Virus record (IMG/VR): IMGVR_UViG_3300027973_000187
Span: 1 to 27,125 of that record
DNA length: 27,125 bases
Reading direction: 5' to 3' (one strand)
Source of the DNA: a virus
Position 1 is the first letter of the stretch; the number at the start of each line of letters is the position of its first letter. The position numbers were made by a program, and so were the translations under genes. The notes under the pieces are model-generated. The model was not told the DNA's origin, did not search any database, and saw nothing but the letters and a program-made list of their open reading frames with translations. Below, piece after piece: positions 15,901 through 23,865 of the stretch.

Positions 15901-16095
15901 AGGAATAATCATAGCACCTTTTTCAAAAAGATGATCTGATACTCTTTCAATTTGATTTTGAAGAATTGTTTGTGATTGTGTTAACTCTCTGGCCTGTACT
16001 GCAAAAGCTGGTCTAAAAAGAACTCTATGAAATTTCTTTGACTCAGCGTAGTCATCAAAGTATGGTGAGAGGTTAAAGTCTGTTGGACTTGGCAT
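9988..16095 (-). CDS. Giant baseplate/tail structural protein (DUF4815-type N-terminus)
   Basis: The 2035-residue protein starts MPSPTDFNLSPYFDDYAE and continues with QARELTQSQTILQNQIERVSDHLF and GAMIIPGEI, matching the DUF4815-type virion protein that follows gp8 in marine T4-like phages. The middle part contains beta-rich modules and repeats of a GExITGxTSxAxA type (for example ETITGATSSVTAV). The last 600 residues include WIDPIAQTFLIDDTGGVFVTS and a jelly-roll-like stretch with FCLLSNCDNYNAFVA. It is probably a gp9/gp10-like connector that attaches fibres to the baseplate, judged from position between gp8 and a fibre. A convincing GGGAG Shine-Dalgarno-like stretch precedes the ATG. No frameshift or internal stop is seen across 6.1 kb. 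The assignment to a specific T4 gp number is uncertain. Confidence 0.8.
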   Translation of the reverse strand: MPSPTDFNLSPYFDDYAESKKFHRVLFRPAFAVQARELTQSQTILQNQIERVSDHLFEKGAMIIPGEIAFDLNYYAVKLTSKTYATVAEYIGKQLTGVTSGVVGICVNAVVTDGTDPDTLYVKYNKSGTNNTSFAFTSGETIQARTVGVATVLATAVVNSTATGSAANISAGVYYINGFHVSVLEQTLILDKYTNTPSYRIGLTVEESFITSNDDTSLVDNAQGSSNINAPGAHRFKIDLILAKRTLTSSADNNFVELLRLKTGIRQNQVRSTDYAVLEDTFARRTYDESGDYTVRNFQLDVREHILNTAENNRGIYLAPPTDIGDEAKLAYGMGPGKAYIKGYEVETLSTIFLDADKARDFNSESNFSTRFDVENFVNVTNVFGTPDMGFVSGEIEAFKGINLYDTATVTRGTEQSTVGVTVPQIGRAKSRGFELNSGTASANTFSSSALTSAVYKHFLFDIEMFTHLNVKTAPAFTNGEKVTGGTSGAFGYVQSISNTKSAAVSSISVASPGVVTLNAHSFEEGMQITLTGGSFAINSVAYTTGTVFTVKNPTTNTFQLFNAAGDTAINVTSYSSAPTAAHGVTVLNNVTGTFVEGETITGATSSVTAVIQNEIYGFKGVQTFDFTQVKQVGMTGSPTYTADTALDSTYGDNYPVFGSISVANSGTLVTGFGTLFLTELRLGDSITFTTDAGSSVTRIVESISSNTSLQLLTAVGSSDVSTKTVAIRKRPVLQGSNKNVSIFELPYNVIKTLKTTANSGISDTSFKVRKQFVATLSSGTATITAGTNETFSSLIEKDYSVSIMTIGSATAGANGNVLSLSGNNHLGTAIFTLSTSPANKTLTLNFGTNYSNAKIKILATVNRTTTDSKTKTLNANSTIAISSQTLIESGIISLQKADIVAINNIYMSANFSTAATTANTNITSRFTLDNGQRDNFYDIGRIKLKTGAIVPTGRLLIDFDYYSHGSGDYFDVDSYSSIPYVDIPSYTSDTSGKVYKLRDCLDFRPRVADASTVTSATQDRIFQSTSSAIATGASTVDVVQFNSDISTDFEYYLARIDKIFLDKDGNFKVVKGASSLSPKVPKGLENAMHLYTISLRPYTFDTTDLEIREQDNRRYTMRDIGRLEKRIENVEYYTQLSLLETQAQSLQIQDAEGFDRFKNGFIVDNFTGHGIGDVGNLDYKVSMDMAGGYVRPMFNSESVQLIEADDDGTAILTADRTAANYQKTGDLITLPYTETNIIEQPYASRYVNVNPFSVFTWAGSVTLDPPGDEWKETNRVPDLLINEQGSFDTMVAGIGNTNLNSVEIDTVWNEWQDFWQGTPVETIQRGGTRDAGGGGRRPWVQDVTTTTAQAISQTRSGIRTALVPQVVRTSLGDRVLNIAFIPFIRSRTINFTATRLKPNTRVYPYFDNIAITSYVTPTGGSLSGNLVTDANGAVSGTFAIPDATNDSNPRWRTGQRVFRLTSSSTNSTNDVETSAEADYIAKGSLETVQNTIVSTRETILTRQTVNDTRNITRESTRSTTEVVGWIDPIAQTFLIDDTGGVFVTSVECYFQSKDTNIPITLQIREVVNGYPSRTIVPFGEVVLNPSSVSISADATTATKFTFPSPVYLQEKTEYSFCLLSNCDNYNAFVATLGETQIGSNRTISSNPYAGVFFKSQNGSTWTPDQTTDIKFKINRAEFENVTGTVTLVNDIVPVKTLPNNSLRTTNTSGVIRVFHKNHGMHSTTNNVTIAGVAAGTYNGITHTQINGTYTSISNVTLDSYDITTAGTATSTGDIGGTTVTATQNRLFDLSCLNISTLTVPDTQILYTMRTTSGKSIHGSETSFSLTSASNQIQVTVGDNIYFTSPQMVASSINETNEMVGGKSLFVNLTMTTTNTKLSPVLDVKRMSMVAVQNRLNLPTSANTPNFVTDTSPTGTSSAAVYVTRPIILENASTALDVRLTQNVRSSSSVKVFYRITSSSEVRNINDLSWVPFNTDGNEDITVIPAENSNVFKEYKYSDTGLNEFTAFQIKIVLKGSNSSYPPIIRDLRGIALAA

Positions 16096-16103
16096 AAATC
16101 TCC

Positions 16104-17573
16104 CTAAAACTCAATTACTAATTTAATATTTTCAGTTTGGTCTGAAGCTCTTGTTATTGGTGCTCTGTTTTCAATGTATAAAACATCGCCTTTATGTCTA
16201 TCTAATTCTGTATCTTTATAACCACTTGTAAATGTAATTTGGTCAGCAGTTTCACTCGCTGTTGCACTCGGTGTGCCTGTAGCACCCGAAGTTGCACCTG
16301 TAATAACATTTGCTCCTGAAAATGCCGTTCTATTACCTAAAGAACTAAGACCTTCATCATTAAATCTTGTTTGTATATAATGTAAAATTCTATTTGCAGC
16401 ATCATATTCTACAACTTTACCTATAGCACCTGTTGTTGTTTGAGTAATTTTTTCATCAACTGTAAAAGTTCCTGGTGTAGGAGAAGCAGCAAATCTTATA
16501 GCTTTTGTTCCTCTTAATGTTGTAGTGCTAGCTGCTACACCACCTGAAAGTGGATTTCTTATTAAAACAATTCTTCTAAAATCATTTTCTGCTGTAAAGT
16601 CACCTGTGTTTGTAGATTCTGTTCCTTCTAAACTTACGTTTAACATCACAAAAAAACCACCCAATTCTTTTACTGCATCAAAACCATGTCCACCTTTTGG
16701 TGAAATAATTACATCTATTTCAGCACCTGATAAACTTGTTGCACCAGCGGTTACTATATCAGCATTTCTTACATATGCAATTGTATAACCTGTACCTGCG
16801 GTTGTAACTGTTACTGATGTTACAATACCTCCCGATACTGTGGCAGAAATAACTCCACCTGTACCATCACCTCTTATTGGAATATTTGTAAATGATCCGT
16901 TTGTTCCACCTGAACCACCTGATTTAATTTTTACTACACTGATTGCACCGTCAACGGCAGCAGATGAAACTGTAGAATTTGTTTCAACAGCCATAAAATC
17001 TGTTGATAAAAAATTTGATTGTTGTGATGCTGATAGAGTGTACATATATTTCCATTTATAACCATCAGCAGTTGATAGAATAGATGTAGATGTTCCTGTT
17101 GGTTCTATAGTTGAAGCTGCATTACCATTATTATCTAAACATTTATAAACATTTCTTGCTGTAGTTAATATATAGAAAGTTGCATCAAATAATGTTGTTG
17201 CACCACTGTTTGCTGTTTGTGTTGTTGTTGTACCTGTAATACGATTGCCGTAATCGTGTCTGTAATAATCATAAACTGTAGATGTAGTCCAGTTTCTTCT
17301 TGGTATTACAAATGATGTATCTGAAGTTGTAATTTTTTTAACAGCCAGTAAATCATCAAACGTATTAAATTCTTCTATAACACTGTCGGCTGGTGTAATT
17401 GCAGCTGAATCTGTGCCTTGATTTTCTGTTCTTAAATCACCTCTTGTTTGTGTAGCAAATGCTTGAGGTCTACCAATACCTAGGTAATAAGTTTCTGGTG
17501 ATGCTTCTGAAAATGACTCGCTAAATTGTTCAGCGTTGTTTATTCTAAATTTATTTGTTATAATTGCTGGCAT
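16104..17573 (-). CDS. 8: Baseplate wedge subunit gp8-like
   Basis: The 489-residue product matches the gp8-type wedge protein of marine T4-like phages. There is an N-terminal ITNKFRINNAEQFSESF, then VIPRRNWTTSTVYDYYRHDY (89-108), then DGYKWKYMYTLSASQQ around 170, and the C-terminal ENIKLVIEF. In T4, gp8 is part of the baseplate wedge (gp6, gp7, gp8, gp10, gp25, gp53). It is longer than T4 gp8, as is common in this group, through insertion of beta modules including VDEKITQTTTGAIGKV and a GGSGGTNG loop. It is preceded by its own putative late promoter and is followed 8 nt later by the giant structural protein. Confidence 0.82.
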   Translation of the reverse strand: MPAIITNKFRINNAEQFSESFSEASPETYYLGIGRPQAFATQTRGDLRTENQGTDSAAITPADSVIEEFNTFDDLLAVKKITTSDTSFVIPRRNWTTSTVYDYYRHDYGNRITGTTTTQTANSGATTLFDATFYILTTARNVYKCLDNNGNAASTIEPTGTSTSILSTADGYKWKYMYTLSASQQSNFLSTDFMAVETNSTVSSAAVDGAISVVKIKSGGSGGTNGSFTNIPIRGDGTGGVISATVSGGIVTSVTVTTAGTGYTIAYVRNADIVTAGATSLSGAEIDVIISPKGGHGFDAVKELGGFFVMLNVSLEGTESTNTGDFTAENDFRRIVLIRNPLSGGVAASTTTLRGTKAIRFAASPTPGTFTVDEKITQTTTGAIGKVVEYDAANRILHYIQTRFNDEGLSSLGNRTAFSGANVITGATSGATGTPSATASETADQITFTSGYKDTELDRHKGDVLYIENRAPITRASDQTENIKLVIEF

Positions 17574-17583
17574 ATTTTTTAGT

Positions 17584-17604
17584 TTCTTTTGTTATATTTA
17601 TACA
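17584..17604 (-). promoter_or_regulatory. Late promoter element, copy 1 (upstream of gp8)
   Basis: The minus strand contains TGTATAAATATAACAAAAG in the 45-bp gap before gp8, with the exact T4 late element TATAAATA at 17595-17602, 21 bp from the ATG. The same 21-bp stretch occurs before the fibre gene at 18936-18956, so this is much better supported than an isolated AT-rich octamer. Confidence 0.75.
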
Positions 17605-17618
17605 AGTTTTTCATAGTA

Positions 17619-18929
17619 TTATCCCAAATATCTTATCATAATAATAGCAGCTAAAGGCGGTGGTGATAAGAAAGTTAAGGTTGTTCCTGATACTGTATAA
17701 TCTGATGTTGGTCTTAAACATAAACCGTTTTGAAAAACTAGTATATTATTTACATTATATAAATTAGTTATAGTAAAGGCTACTGTTGCTCCGTCACCTG
17801 TAAGTAATGTAGTTGCACCTAGTGTTGCTGGTATAAATTTACCACTTGCTGATACCCAACTTAAAGTTTGTTTTCCTGTTGGAGATGCCGTTACTAAGTC
17901 AACGTCTGTAAATAAATTAATACTAGAGTTTTCGTTTGCAATTTCATTCCAACCACCTGAGTCTGCAAAATAAGCTTTAGCTGTACTATCAACAACTGCA
18001 AAAGCGCCTTGATATGTTGAAGCACTTGGTCTAGCACCAGTGCTTGCAAAGTTAAATCTTAATTTATTTCCTGAGCTTGTCAAATCAATTGTGTTTGCTG
18101 AACCTGTTAAAGAAAGGCCAGCAATAGAAGTTGTTGTTCCTCCTAATGATGTAGAAGTTGAGCCTAATGTGATAGATGAATTTGTTAAACTTCCATTTGC
18201 AATATTTGATAAAGTGTTTGATGAACCACTTATAGTTTTGTTTGTTAGAGTTTCTGTACCAGCTAAAGTAGCAAGAGTGCCAGTAACAGGTAGTGTTAAT
18301 GTAGTATTTGCAGTTGCGGTAAATGATTGAGTAAATAAACCAGCGTGAGTCACTGATCCAGCCATTGTAAGAGTAGAAGATCCATTATTAACACCAGTAC
18401 CACCATATGTAGAACCGATTAATGTACCATTCCAAACACCAGCGGCAATAGTTCCAACAGAAGTTAAACTAGAAGCAGTAACACCAGAAGCAAGAGTTGC
18501 TCCAGATAATGTTCCAGCTGCAGCAGTTACGGTAATTGCAGCGGATCCATCAAAGTTTACACCATTAATTGCTCTTGGAGTTGTTAATGTTGCTGCAGAA
18601 CCAGTTGTGTTTTGATTGAAAGTTGGCCAAGTAAATGTGCCAGTACTAAAGTTACCAGAAGTAGGAGTTCCTAATACTGGAGTAGTTAGCGTTGGGCTAG
18701 TTAAAGTTTTATTTGTTAAAGTAACGGCGTTAGTGGTTGTAACAATTGCTGTTACACCTGCTAATAAATTTAATTCTGTAGGTGTAGCAGTAAGTGTAAT
18801 TGTTGTACCGTTACCAAGGGCCGTATAAATTTCATTGAAGTTGGCGTTTATAATTGTACCGCCAGAACGTAGATTTGTACCTGTTCCGTCGTTTGCTACC
18901 GAACCTATATTAAGTGTTTGTTTGGCCAT
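17619..18929 (-). CDS. Tail fibre-like protein, mosaic
   Basis: The 436-residue product starts MAKQTLNIGSVANDGTGTNLRSGG and NANFNEIYTALG, a common N-terminus of marine phage fibre or appendage proteins, followed by the TPTELNLLAG and TLTNKTLTSPTL repeats characteristic of fibre shafts. The C-terminal 100 residues (FTDVDLVTASPTGKQTLSWVS and ILVFQNGLCLRP) form a compact domain that resembles fibre tips. The 5' half is richer in GC than the 3' half and the flanking genes: 29 of 60 bases at 18481 against 21 of 60 at 18061. This suggests recombination within the shaft. The gene is bracketed by two copies of the same 21-bp promoter element, so it forms an exchangeable transcription cassette between the 866-residue baseplate protein and gp8. 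Confidence 0.78.
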   Translation of the reverse strand: MAKQTLNIGSVANDGTGTNLRSGGTIINANFNEIYTALGNGTTITLTATPTELNLLAGVTAIVTTTNAVTLTNKTLTSPTLTTPVLGTPTSGNFSTGTFTWPTFNQNTTGSAATLTTPRAINGVNFDGSAAITVTAAAGTLSGATLASGVTASSLTSVGTIAAGVWNGTLIGSTYGGTGVNNGSSTLTMAGSVTHAGLFTQSFTATANTTLTLPVTGTLATLAGTETLTNKTISGSSNTLSNIANGSLTNSSITLGSTSTSLGGTTTSIAGLSLTGSANTIDLTSSGNKLRFNFASTGARPSASTYQGAFAVVDSTAKAYFADSGGWNEIANENSSINLFTDVDLVTASPTGKQTLSWVSASGKFIPATLGATTLLTGDGATVAFTITNLYNVNNILVFQNGLCLRPTSDYTVSGTTLTFLSPPPLAAIIMIRYLG

Positions 18930-18935
18930 TGATTA

Positions 18936-18956
18936 TTCTTTTGTTATATTTATACA
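18936..18956 (-). promoter_or_regulatory. Late promoter element, copy 2 (upstream of the fibre gene)
   Basis: This is the same 21-bp sequence as 17584-17604, with TATAAATA at 18947-18954, located 17 bp before the fibre ATG in the 31-bp gap after the 866-residue baseplate gene. Repetition of 21 bases including AACAAAAG downstream of the octamer supports a real regulatory element. Confidence 0.75.
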
Positions 18957-18960
18957 TATA

Positions 18961-21561
18961 TTACGGTGTTGTATCATCAAAGGTTCCAATATTACTATCG
19001 AAGAAAGTTAATGTATTATCAAATTGATTAAGTGGTTCAATAATAAAAATTTCAGCTGGTATTGTTAATTTTGTTTTAATTAGTCTACCTAATTCTGTTG
19101 AACAAAATAATAACGTATTATCTTGTCCATCAAAAGAAGTTCTTGTACCAAAAGTAACATTTTTACTCAATTCTTCTATAGAATAATTTGTTCCAGATTG
19201 TCGTACAAAAGTTCTTAAAACTTCTCTATTGATTGTGCCATATCTTGGTCCTGCGTAAACAAATCCTTGTACAATTGTAACTGGAATTGAATTAACATTC
19301 GTAAATATTCCTCTTACTCTTGACACGATAGATAAATCTATTGATGGTCTAAATAAAGTTACATCTCTTGTATTTGCAGTAAAATGTTCTATTGTAGCTG
19401 GATTTAAATCCACAGGCACACCTAATTTTGCATTTGTTCTTAATGTTGTTCCGTCGGTTGTAGTACCTAATCTTCTGCCAAATATTGTTCCAAATAAAGT
19501 ATTGATTACTGAAAATAAAGGTTCATCAACTGCGCCTGACATTTGTCCAGTAATAGGAAATCTTATTCTGGCATTAATTTGTGATTGTATTCTAACTTCA
19601 TTAGATAAATAAAATCCTGCTGTATGCATTGTTTTTTTAAAGCTACCACGCCAGTCGTCAATAGAACGTGCAACTCTAATTAAGTAAGAAAAATCTTGAT
19701 AGAGTAAGCTGTCTTGTATTTTCATTGTGTTCTCAGACAATTTTCCATCTTCATTTATATAAACACCATCAGTATCTCTTACCGCACCCACTGTAACTGT
19801 AGCTGATGCTTGATTTATTTTTTTAATTGAGGCAGTTGCTGTAGAAGTATTACCGGTGATTGTAGAATTTTCTGTAAATGTTCCTGTTATATCTTTTAAT
19901 ACTAATAAACCAGTATTACTATTAAAACTTACAATTTTACCTGTTGCTGAAGTGCTACTAGTTACGGTTTCTTCTATTATAAACGTTCCTGTTTTATTTG
20001 TTAAAATTAAATTTTTATAAAAATTTAAAGTAGGTGGAGTAGGCGCATTATCATATTCAGCTCCAGGTTCTATCACCGCTAATTCTACAATTTTACCTAT
20101 ATTATCACTATAAGCTTTTAATGAACCATTTAATCCAGTTGTTGAAGAAATTGTAACAGTAGGAAGTCTTGTATAACTTTTGCCTAAATCATATAAAAAT
20201 ATATCTGTAATGTCTCCTAAATCTGTTCCTAATTCTTGAACCATTACACTGCCCTCATATGAATCTCCTAAACCTGTTGCATCTTCTAAAATAATACGGT
20301 CACCTGAATTATCTTCATTTGATATTCCTCCATTAACTATAGAAATAAATCCTGCTGCTCCAGCACCATTTGTGTTTGCATTATTAAAAATTAATTCATC
20401 ACCAATAGAATAGTTTAATCCTGGATTATCAATTAATATTTCTGTAATATTGCCTGATTTTATAGTTTTAGTTTGAATTAAAGCCTCAAAGCCTCCACCA
20501 GTTACCGTAACGGGTAAATTCTCACTATATAATGCACCAGAGTTTGTAATTGTTAATGTTGTAGGTATACCTGTAATTTCAGATTTAATAATATTATCGT
20601 CATCATCAGTTTTAGTTCCTCTTATTTCTTCATTAGGCAAAAATGTTCCTGATATTGTATCATTATTTAAAGTACTCTCAGAAATTACATGGCCTCCTAT
20701 AATAAATTTTTTAACATTTTCTATAGTTGCTTTTGCCTGTGAAGTTTGACCTGTTATTTCACGACCTACTAAATCATTTAAATCTCCTGAAAAATCTATT
20801 GATCTTAAAATTTTATTTGTTGTAAATTTACCATCTGATATTCTTAACATTTGTTCACGTGGATATAATGTTTCTGATGTTTCATTAAATAATAATCTAA
20901 AAAAAACTTCGTGTCCTGCTCTTGTACCTTTTTGTTTATATAATGATTTTACATTTTTAATTAAATTTCTTTTATTTACATTAACATTTAAATTTTCAGG
21001 TAATGTAGTTAAAAATTCATTTCTAAATTGACTTAAAAAATTTGATATAACTTTATCAGGATCTCTAAAGTTTAATAACTCTTGTATATTATTTACTGGA
21101 TTTGGTTTATAATTATTGATTACAGCACTTGCGTTTGAAGATAACCCTAAAATTGTTTCACCTTGAATAAACTTATCTTGTGCAACAATAATTAATCTAT
21201 TATTTGTTAGATCTTCTGTTAATATTGTTGATGTTGATTTAGATGTTTGACCTTTAATTATTTCACCTCTTGTAAATTTACCAAAAGCTGAACTTTCTAA
21301 AATTAATTTATCACCTTCATCTAATGGTGTTATATCTGAACCAATATTTGAACCATCTAATAATAAATTATTTTGTTGATTAGTTTCAGTTTCTAATTGA
21401 ATACCATCAGTTGTTTCAATAGAAGTAACCGATAATTCGGCAGCCTCCATAAAAGTATAATAAGTTTCTAAAAATTTTAAAAATTTAGGATGATCGTCAA
21501 GTACAAAATCAGGTACTTGTGAACCTATGAGGTTTGAAAGTTTATCTTTAAATGTAGCCAT
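18961..21561 (-). CDS. Large baseplate wedge protein in the gp7 position
   Basis: The 866-residue product begins MATFKDKLSNLIGSQVPDFVL and HPKFLKFLETYYTFME, the usual start of the large virion protein next to gp6 in marine T4-like phages. Residues 195-240 (KRNLIKNVKSLYKQKGTRAG and FFRLLFNETSETLYPREQML) are also typical of that family. It carries several copies of a short beta module, for example GEIIKGQTSKSTSTI at 99-113, GETILGLSSNASAVI at 134-148 and GREITGQTSQAKATI at 266-280. By position it may be the counterpart of T4 gp7, the wedge initiator, but I do not see sequence proof. It follows gp6 with a gap of 5 nt and has no obvious Shine-Dalgarno. Confidence 0.72.
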   Translation of the reverse strand: MATFKDKLSNLIGSQVPDFVLDDHPKFLKFLETYYTFMEAAELSVTSIETTDGIQLETETNQQNNLLLDGSNIGSDITPLDEGDKLILESSAFGKFTRGEIIKGQTSKSTSTILTEDLTNNRLIIVAQDKFIQGETILGLSSNASAVINNYKPNPVNNIQELLNFRDPDKVISNFLSQFRNEFLTTLPENLNVNVNKRNLIKNVKSLYKQKGTRAGHEVFFRLLFNETSETLYPREQMLRISDGKFTTNKILRSIDFSGDLNDLVGREITGQTSQAKATIENVKKFIIGGHVISESTLNNDTISGTFLPNEEIRGTKTDDDDNIIKSEITGIPTTLTITNSGALYSENLPVTVTGGGFEALIQTKTIKSGNITEILIDNPGLNYSIGDELIFNNANTNGAGAAGFISIVNGGISNEDNSGDRIILEDATGLGDSYEGSVMVQELGTDLGDITDIFLYDLGKSYTRLPTVTISSTTGLNGSLKAYSDNIGKIVELAVIEPGAEYDNAPTPPTLNFYKNLILTNKTGTFIIEETVTSSTSATGKIVSFNSNTGLLVLKDITGTFTENSTITGNTSTATASIKKINQASATVTVGAVRDTDGVYINEDGKLSENTMKIQDSLLYQDFSYLIRVARSIDDWRGSFKKTMHTAGFYLSNEVRIQSQINARIRFPITGQMSGAVDEPLFSVINTLFGTIFGRRLGTTTDGTTLRTNAKLGVPVDLNPATIEHFTANTRDVTLFRPSIDLSIVSRVRGIFTNVNSIPVTIVQGFVYAGPRYGTINREVLRTFVRQSGTNYSIEELSKNVTFGTRTSFDGQDNTLLFCSTELGRLIKTKLTIPAEIFIIEPLNQFDNTLTFFDSNIGTFDDTTP

Positions 21562-21566
21562 AATAA

Positions 21567-23423
21567 TTAATAGCTAGGGATAGTTGTATATCCTATTCCA
21601 GCGTCAGATGCTCCGTTCAAAAAACTATCGGCTTGCACTGTTACTAAAATATTTTCTATATCAATTTCTATAATTTGATCTCTTACAGGAACAATATCGT
21701 TTGAGTTTGGTTTTACTGTTAATTCTATAACTGTAGATAAAGCACCTCTTATATTTTCAATTGAGGTTATATTTAAAGATGTAAGAGTAATTTGTCCTGT
21801 TGTATAATCAATTGTTCCTTGATTATTATTTACGTATGATCTAATACCACTTACTAATTTAAATCTTCTTACTTTACCTTCACCATCATCATCTAAAAAA
21901 TAAATATTAGTAGTATCGCCACTTACTTTAAAACCAGATGATTCTAAAATACCACCTTGTGCAGCTGCATATCCTAAAAATGGATTAAATAATGAATTTC
22001 TAAAAAAAATATCATATCTTATAGATGAGTTCAATATGGGTGTAAAATTTTTTCTAATTTTAATTGATGTAATATTTGAAATAACACTTGTATCTGCGTT
22101 ATCGATTAAACTTATTACTTTAGAATGTCTAAAAACACCGTCAAATCTTTGTAATACGTTTGTGTTGTAATCAGATATTGATTCAATGATATTTGATTTT
22201 ATAGTATCTGATGATTTTGAAGTCAGTCTTGCATCATACTTGGCATTCGTAGTTATTAATATACTTGTAACTTCAGGATCTACAATTACTGGTCTTACTG
22301 AAGCAACATTGAAAGCTTTTAATGATGATACTATATTTTGTTTAGTAGAAGTTGTTAATGTAGAACCACTGGCCGCTTTGATTGCAATTTTAACTGTACC
22401 ATAAACAGGAGTTTCATCATCTTCTCCGCCCCAAGCACTAACTGATAGAGCATTAGGATAAATTGATCTTACAATTGTTTCGTAATCAGAAGTTGTTACA
22501 GCACGATTTTGTGTAGCATATCCTAATGGTGCATTAAAACGAATTGACTCTTTAGACTCAGCTGCACTGCCACCTTGTGATATAGATTTAGTTGTAACAG
22601 TAATATCAGAAAATCCACCTATAGTTGTTGCTAAAGTAAATGTAGAAGCTCCGTTAGATTCATCTCTATTTGTAACAATATATTCTAAAATTATTATATT
22701 GCCTGTTGAAACAGCCGCACCTAAAACACCATCGCCAAAATAAACTTCAAATTTACCATCTTCTACTTCTTGTAAAAAATAAACTTTAGATGTATCTGTA
22801 ACATTATTAAAACCGCCTGCTAAAGAGTAAATGTTTGTAGTTGTGTTTGTAGAACTTTCTTGTACTGATACTTTGAGTGTTGTTGTATCAGCATTTGCAT
22901 TTTGAATTATGTATTTTTGGTCTGGATCTTCATTATCAACTGTATATCTAAATGTAACTAACGTGCCCTCGTAAATATCTATATCTGAAAAATTAAATAT
23001 ACCATTTATAGGAGTAATTGTATAATCTTGATTTGTTAAATATTGATAACCTACTCCTGAAACTGTAGTTGTAAATATTGTGCCTTTTGATAATGTTAAA
23101 GTTGAGCCTGTTGCATCATTTACTTCAATATCTATACTCGCTGCTGGCGATCTTACTGATGATGGTGTGTAGTTTAACATTTTAGCTAATGATACAATAT
23201 TTTTTCGTATGTCAGCACTGTCTAAGTACATTTCGTTTGCTAACATATTAGCATTGAAGCCTAGATAGTGTGTGTTGTATGCTAGCACATCTAAAAGTAT
23301 AGAAAAGCCTGAACCTTCAAAATTATAATCTTGAAATTCTGTTTGACTTTGTAAAAATGTTTTTAAATTTGCTTTTATGCTATCAAAATCAAAATCTGAT
23401 ACTTCTAATTTATTACTTGCCAT
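21567..23423 (-). CDS. 6: Baseplate wedge subunit gp6 (baseplate J-like)
   Basis: The 618-residue protein has the gp6/baseplate J signature. There is an N-terminal helix region with FDFDSIKANLKTFLQSQ, then GSGFSILLDVLAYNTHYLGF and ANEMYLDSADIRKNIVSLA (about 36-80), then a beta domain. The J-like core around AESKESIRFNAPLGYATQNRA contains the usual YxTxxRAVTxxDYE segment. In T4, gp6 forms the continuous wedge ring and contacts gp25 and gp53. The length is close to that of T4 gp6. The gene follows gp25 with a single base between stop and start, the classical 25-6 order. Confidence is high. Confidence 0.9.
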   Translation of the reverse strand: MASNKLEVSDFDFDSIKANLKTFLQSQTEFQDYNFEGSGFSILLDVLAYNTHYLGFNANMLANEMYLDSADIRKNIVSLAKMLNYTPSSVRSPAASIDIEVNDATGSTLTLSKGTIFTTTVSGVGYQYLTNQDYTITPINGIFNFSDIDIYEGTLVTFRYTVDNEDPDQKYIIQNANADTTTLKVSVQESSTNTTTNIYSLAGGFNNVTDTSKVYFLQEVEDGKFEVYFGDGVLGAAVSTGNIIILEYIVTNRDESNGASTFTLATTIGGFSDITVTTKSISQGGSAAESKESIRFNAPLGYATQNRAVTTSDYETIVRSIYPNALSVSAWGGEDDETPVYGTVKIAIKAASGSTLTTSTKQNIVSSLKAFNVASVRPVIVDPEVTSILITTNAKYDARLTSKSSDTIKSNIIESISDYNTNVLQRFDGVFRHSKVISLIDNADTSVISNITSIKIRKNFTPILNSSIRYDIFFRNSLFNPFLGYAAAQGGILESSGFKVSGDTTNIYFLDDDGEGKVRRFKLVSGIRSYVNNNQGTIDYTTGQITLTSLNITSIENIRGALSTVIELTVKPNSNDIVPVRDQIIEIDIENILVTVQADSFLNGASDAGIGYTTIPSY

Positions 23424-23424
23424 C

Positions 23425-23850
23425 TTATCTTAGTCTTTCTAAAAATGTTTGTACTGTAACCAATTCAGTAGAACCAATAACATAAAAGTAAATACTCAAA
23501 TCATATGAATTTCTATCAATATCAGGTCTTGCTGACACTTGAACCAATTTAATTCTTGGTTCAAAATTTTGTAACACCTCGTGTACTTTTCTTTGCAGAT
23601 TCAAAGCAGTTAATGGTGTCATTAATTCAAATAACATCGCTCTTATATTTGAACCTATTTCAGGATGAAAAGGTCTTTCAAAGTGTGATGTATTAATTAA
23701 ATTTCTTACACTTCTTTTAACAGATTCAACATCTGTTAATTTATTAACGTCATTTGTAACCGTATTACGACCAAAATCTAAGTCTAAATCTCTATATTGT
23801 TTTGTGGCTCTTTTACTTCTGTTTAAAGAACCAGCATCGTAATTTGGCAT
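23425..23850 (-). CDS. 25: Baseplate wedge protein gp25
   Basis: The 141-residue product is a gp25-like sheath-initiating wedge protein. It has NLINTSHFERPFHPEIGS (51-68), an acidic-hydrophobic helix, and the conserved EPR motif at 97-99 (NFEPRIKLVQV). gp25 joins the wedge core and nucleates sheath polymerisation in contractile tails. The size and position directly before gp6 are as in other T4-like phages. A TATAAATA octamer overlaps the stop codon of the upstream gene 7 nt before the ATG. Confidence 0.92.
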   Translation of the reverse strand: MPNYDAGSLNRSKRATKQYRDLDLDFGRNTVTNDVNKLTDVESVKRSVRNLINTSHFERPFHPEIGSNIRAMLFELMTPLTALNLQRKVHEVLQNFEPRIKLVQVSARPDIDRNSYDLSIYFYVIGSTELVTVQTFLERLR

Positions 23851-23857
23851 ATTACTA

Positions 23858-23865
23858 TATTTATA
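23858..23865 (-). promoter_or_regulatory. Possible late promoter before gp25
   Basis: The minus strand reads TATAAATA across the stop codon of the 138-residue gene and the 10-bp gap before gp25. The match is exact, but the spacing to the ATG (7 nt) would leave almost no leader, so it may be chance or serve a nearly leaderless transcript. Confidence 0.35.
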
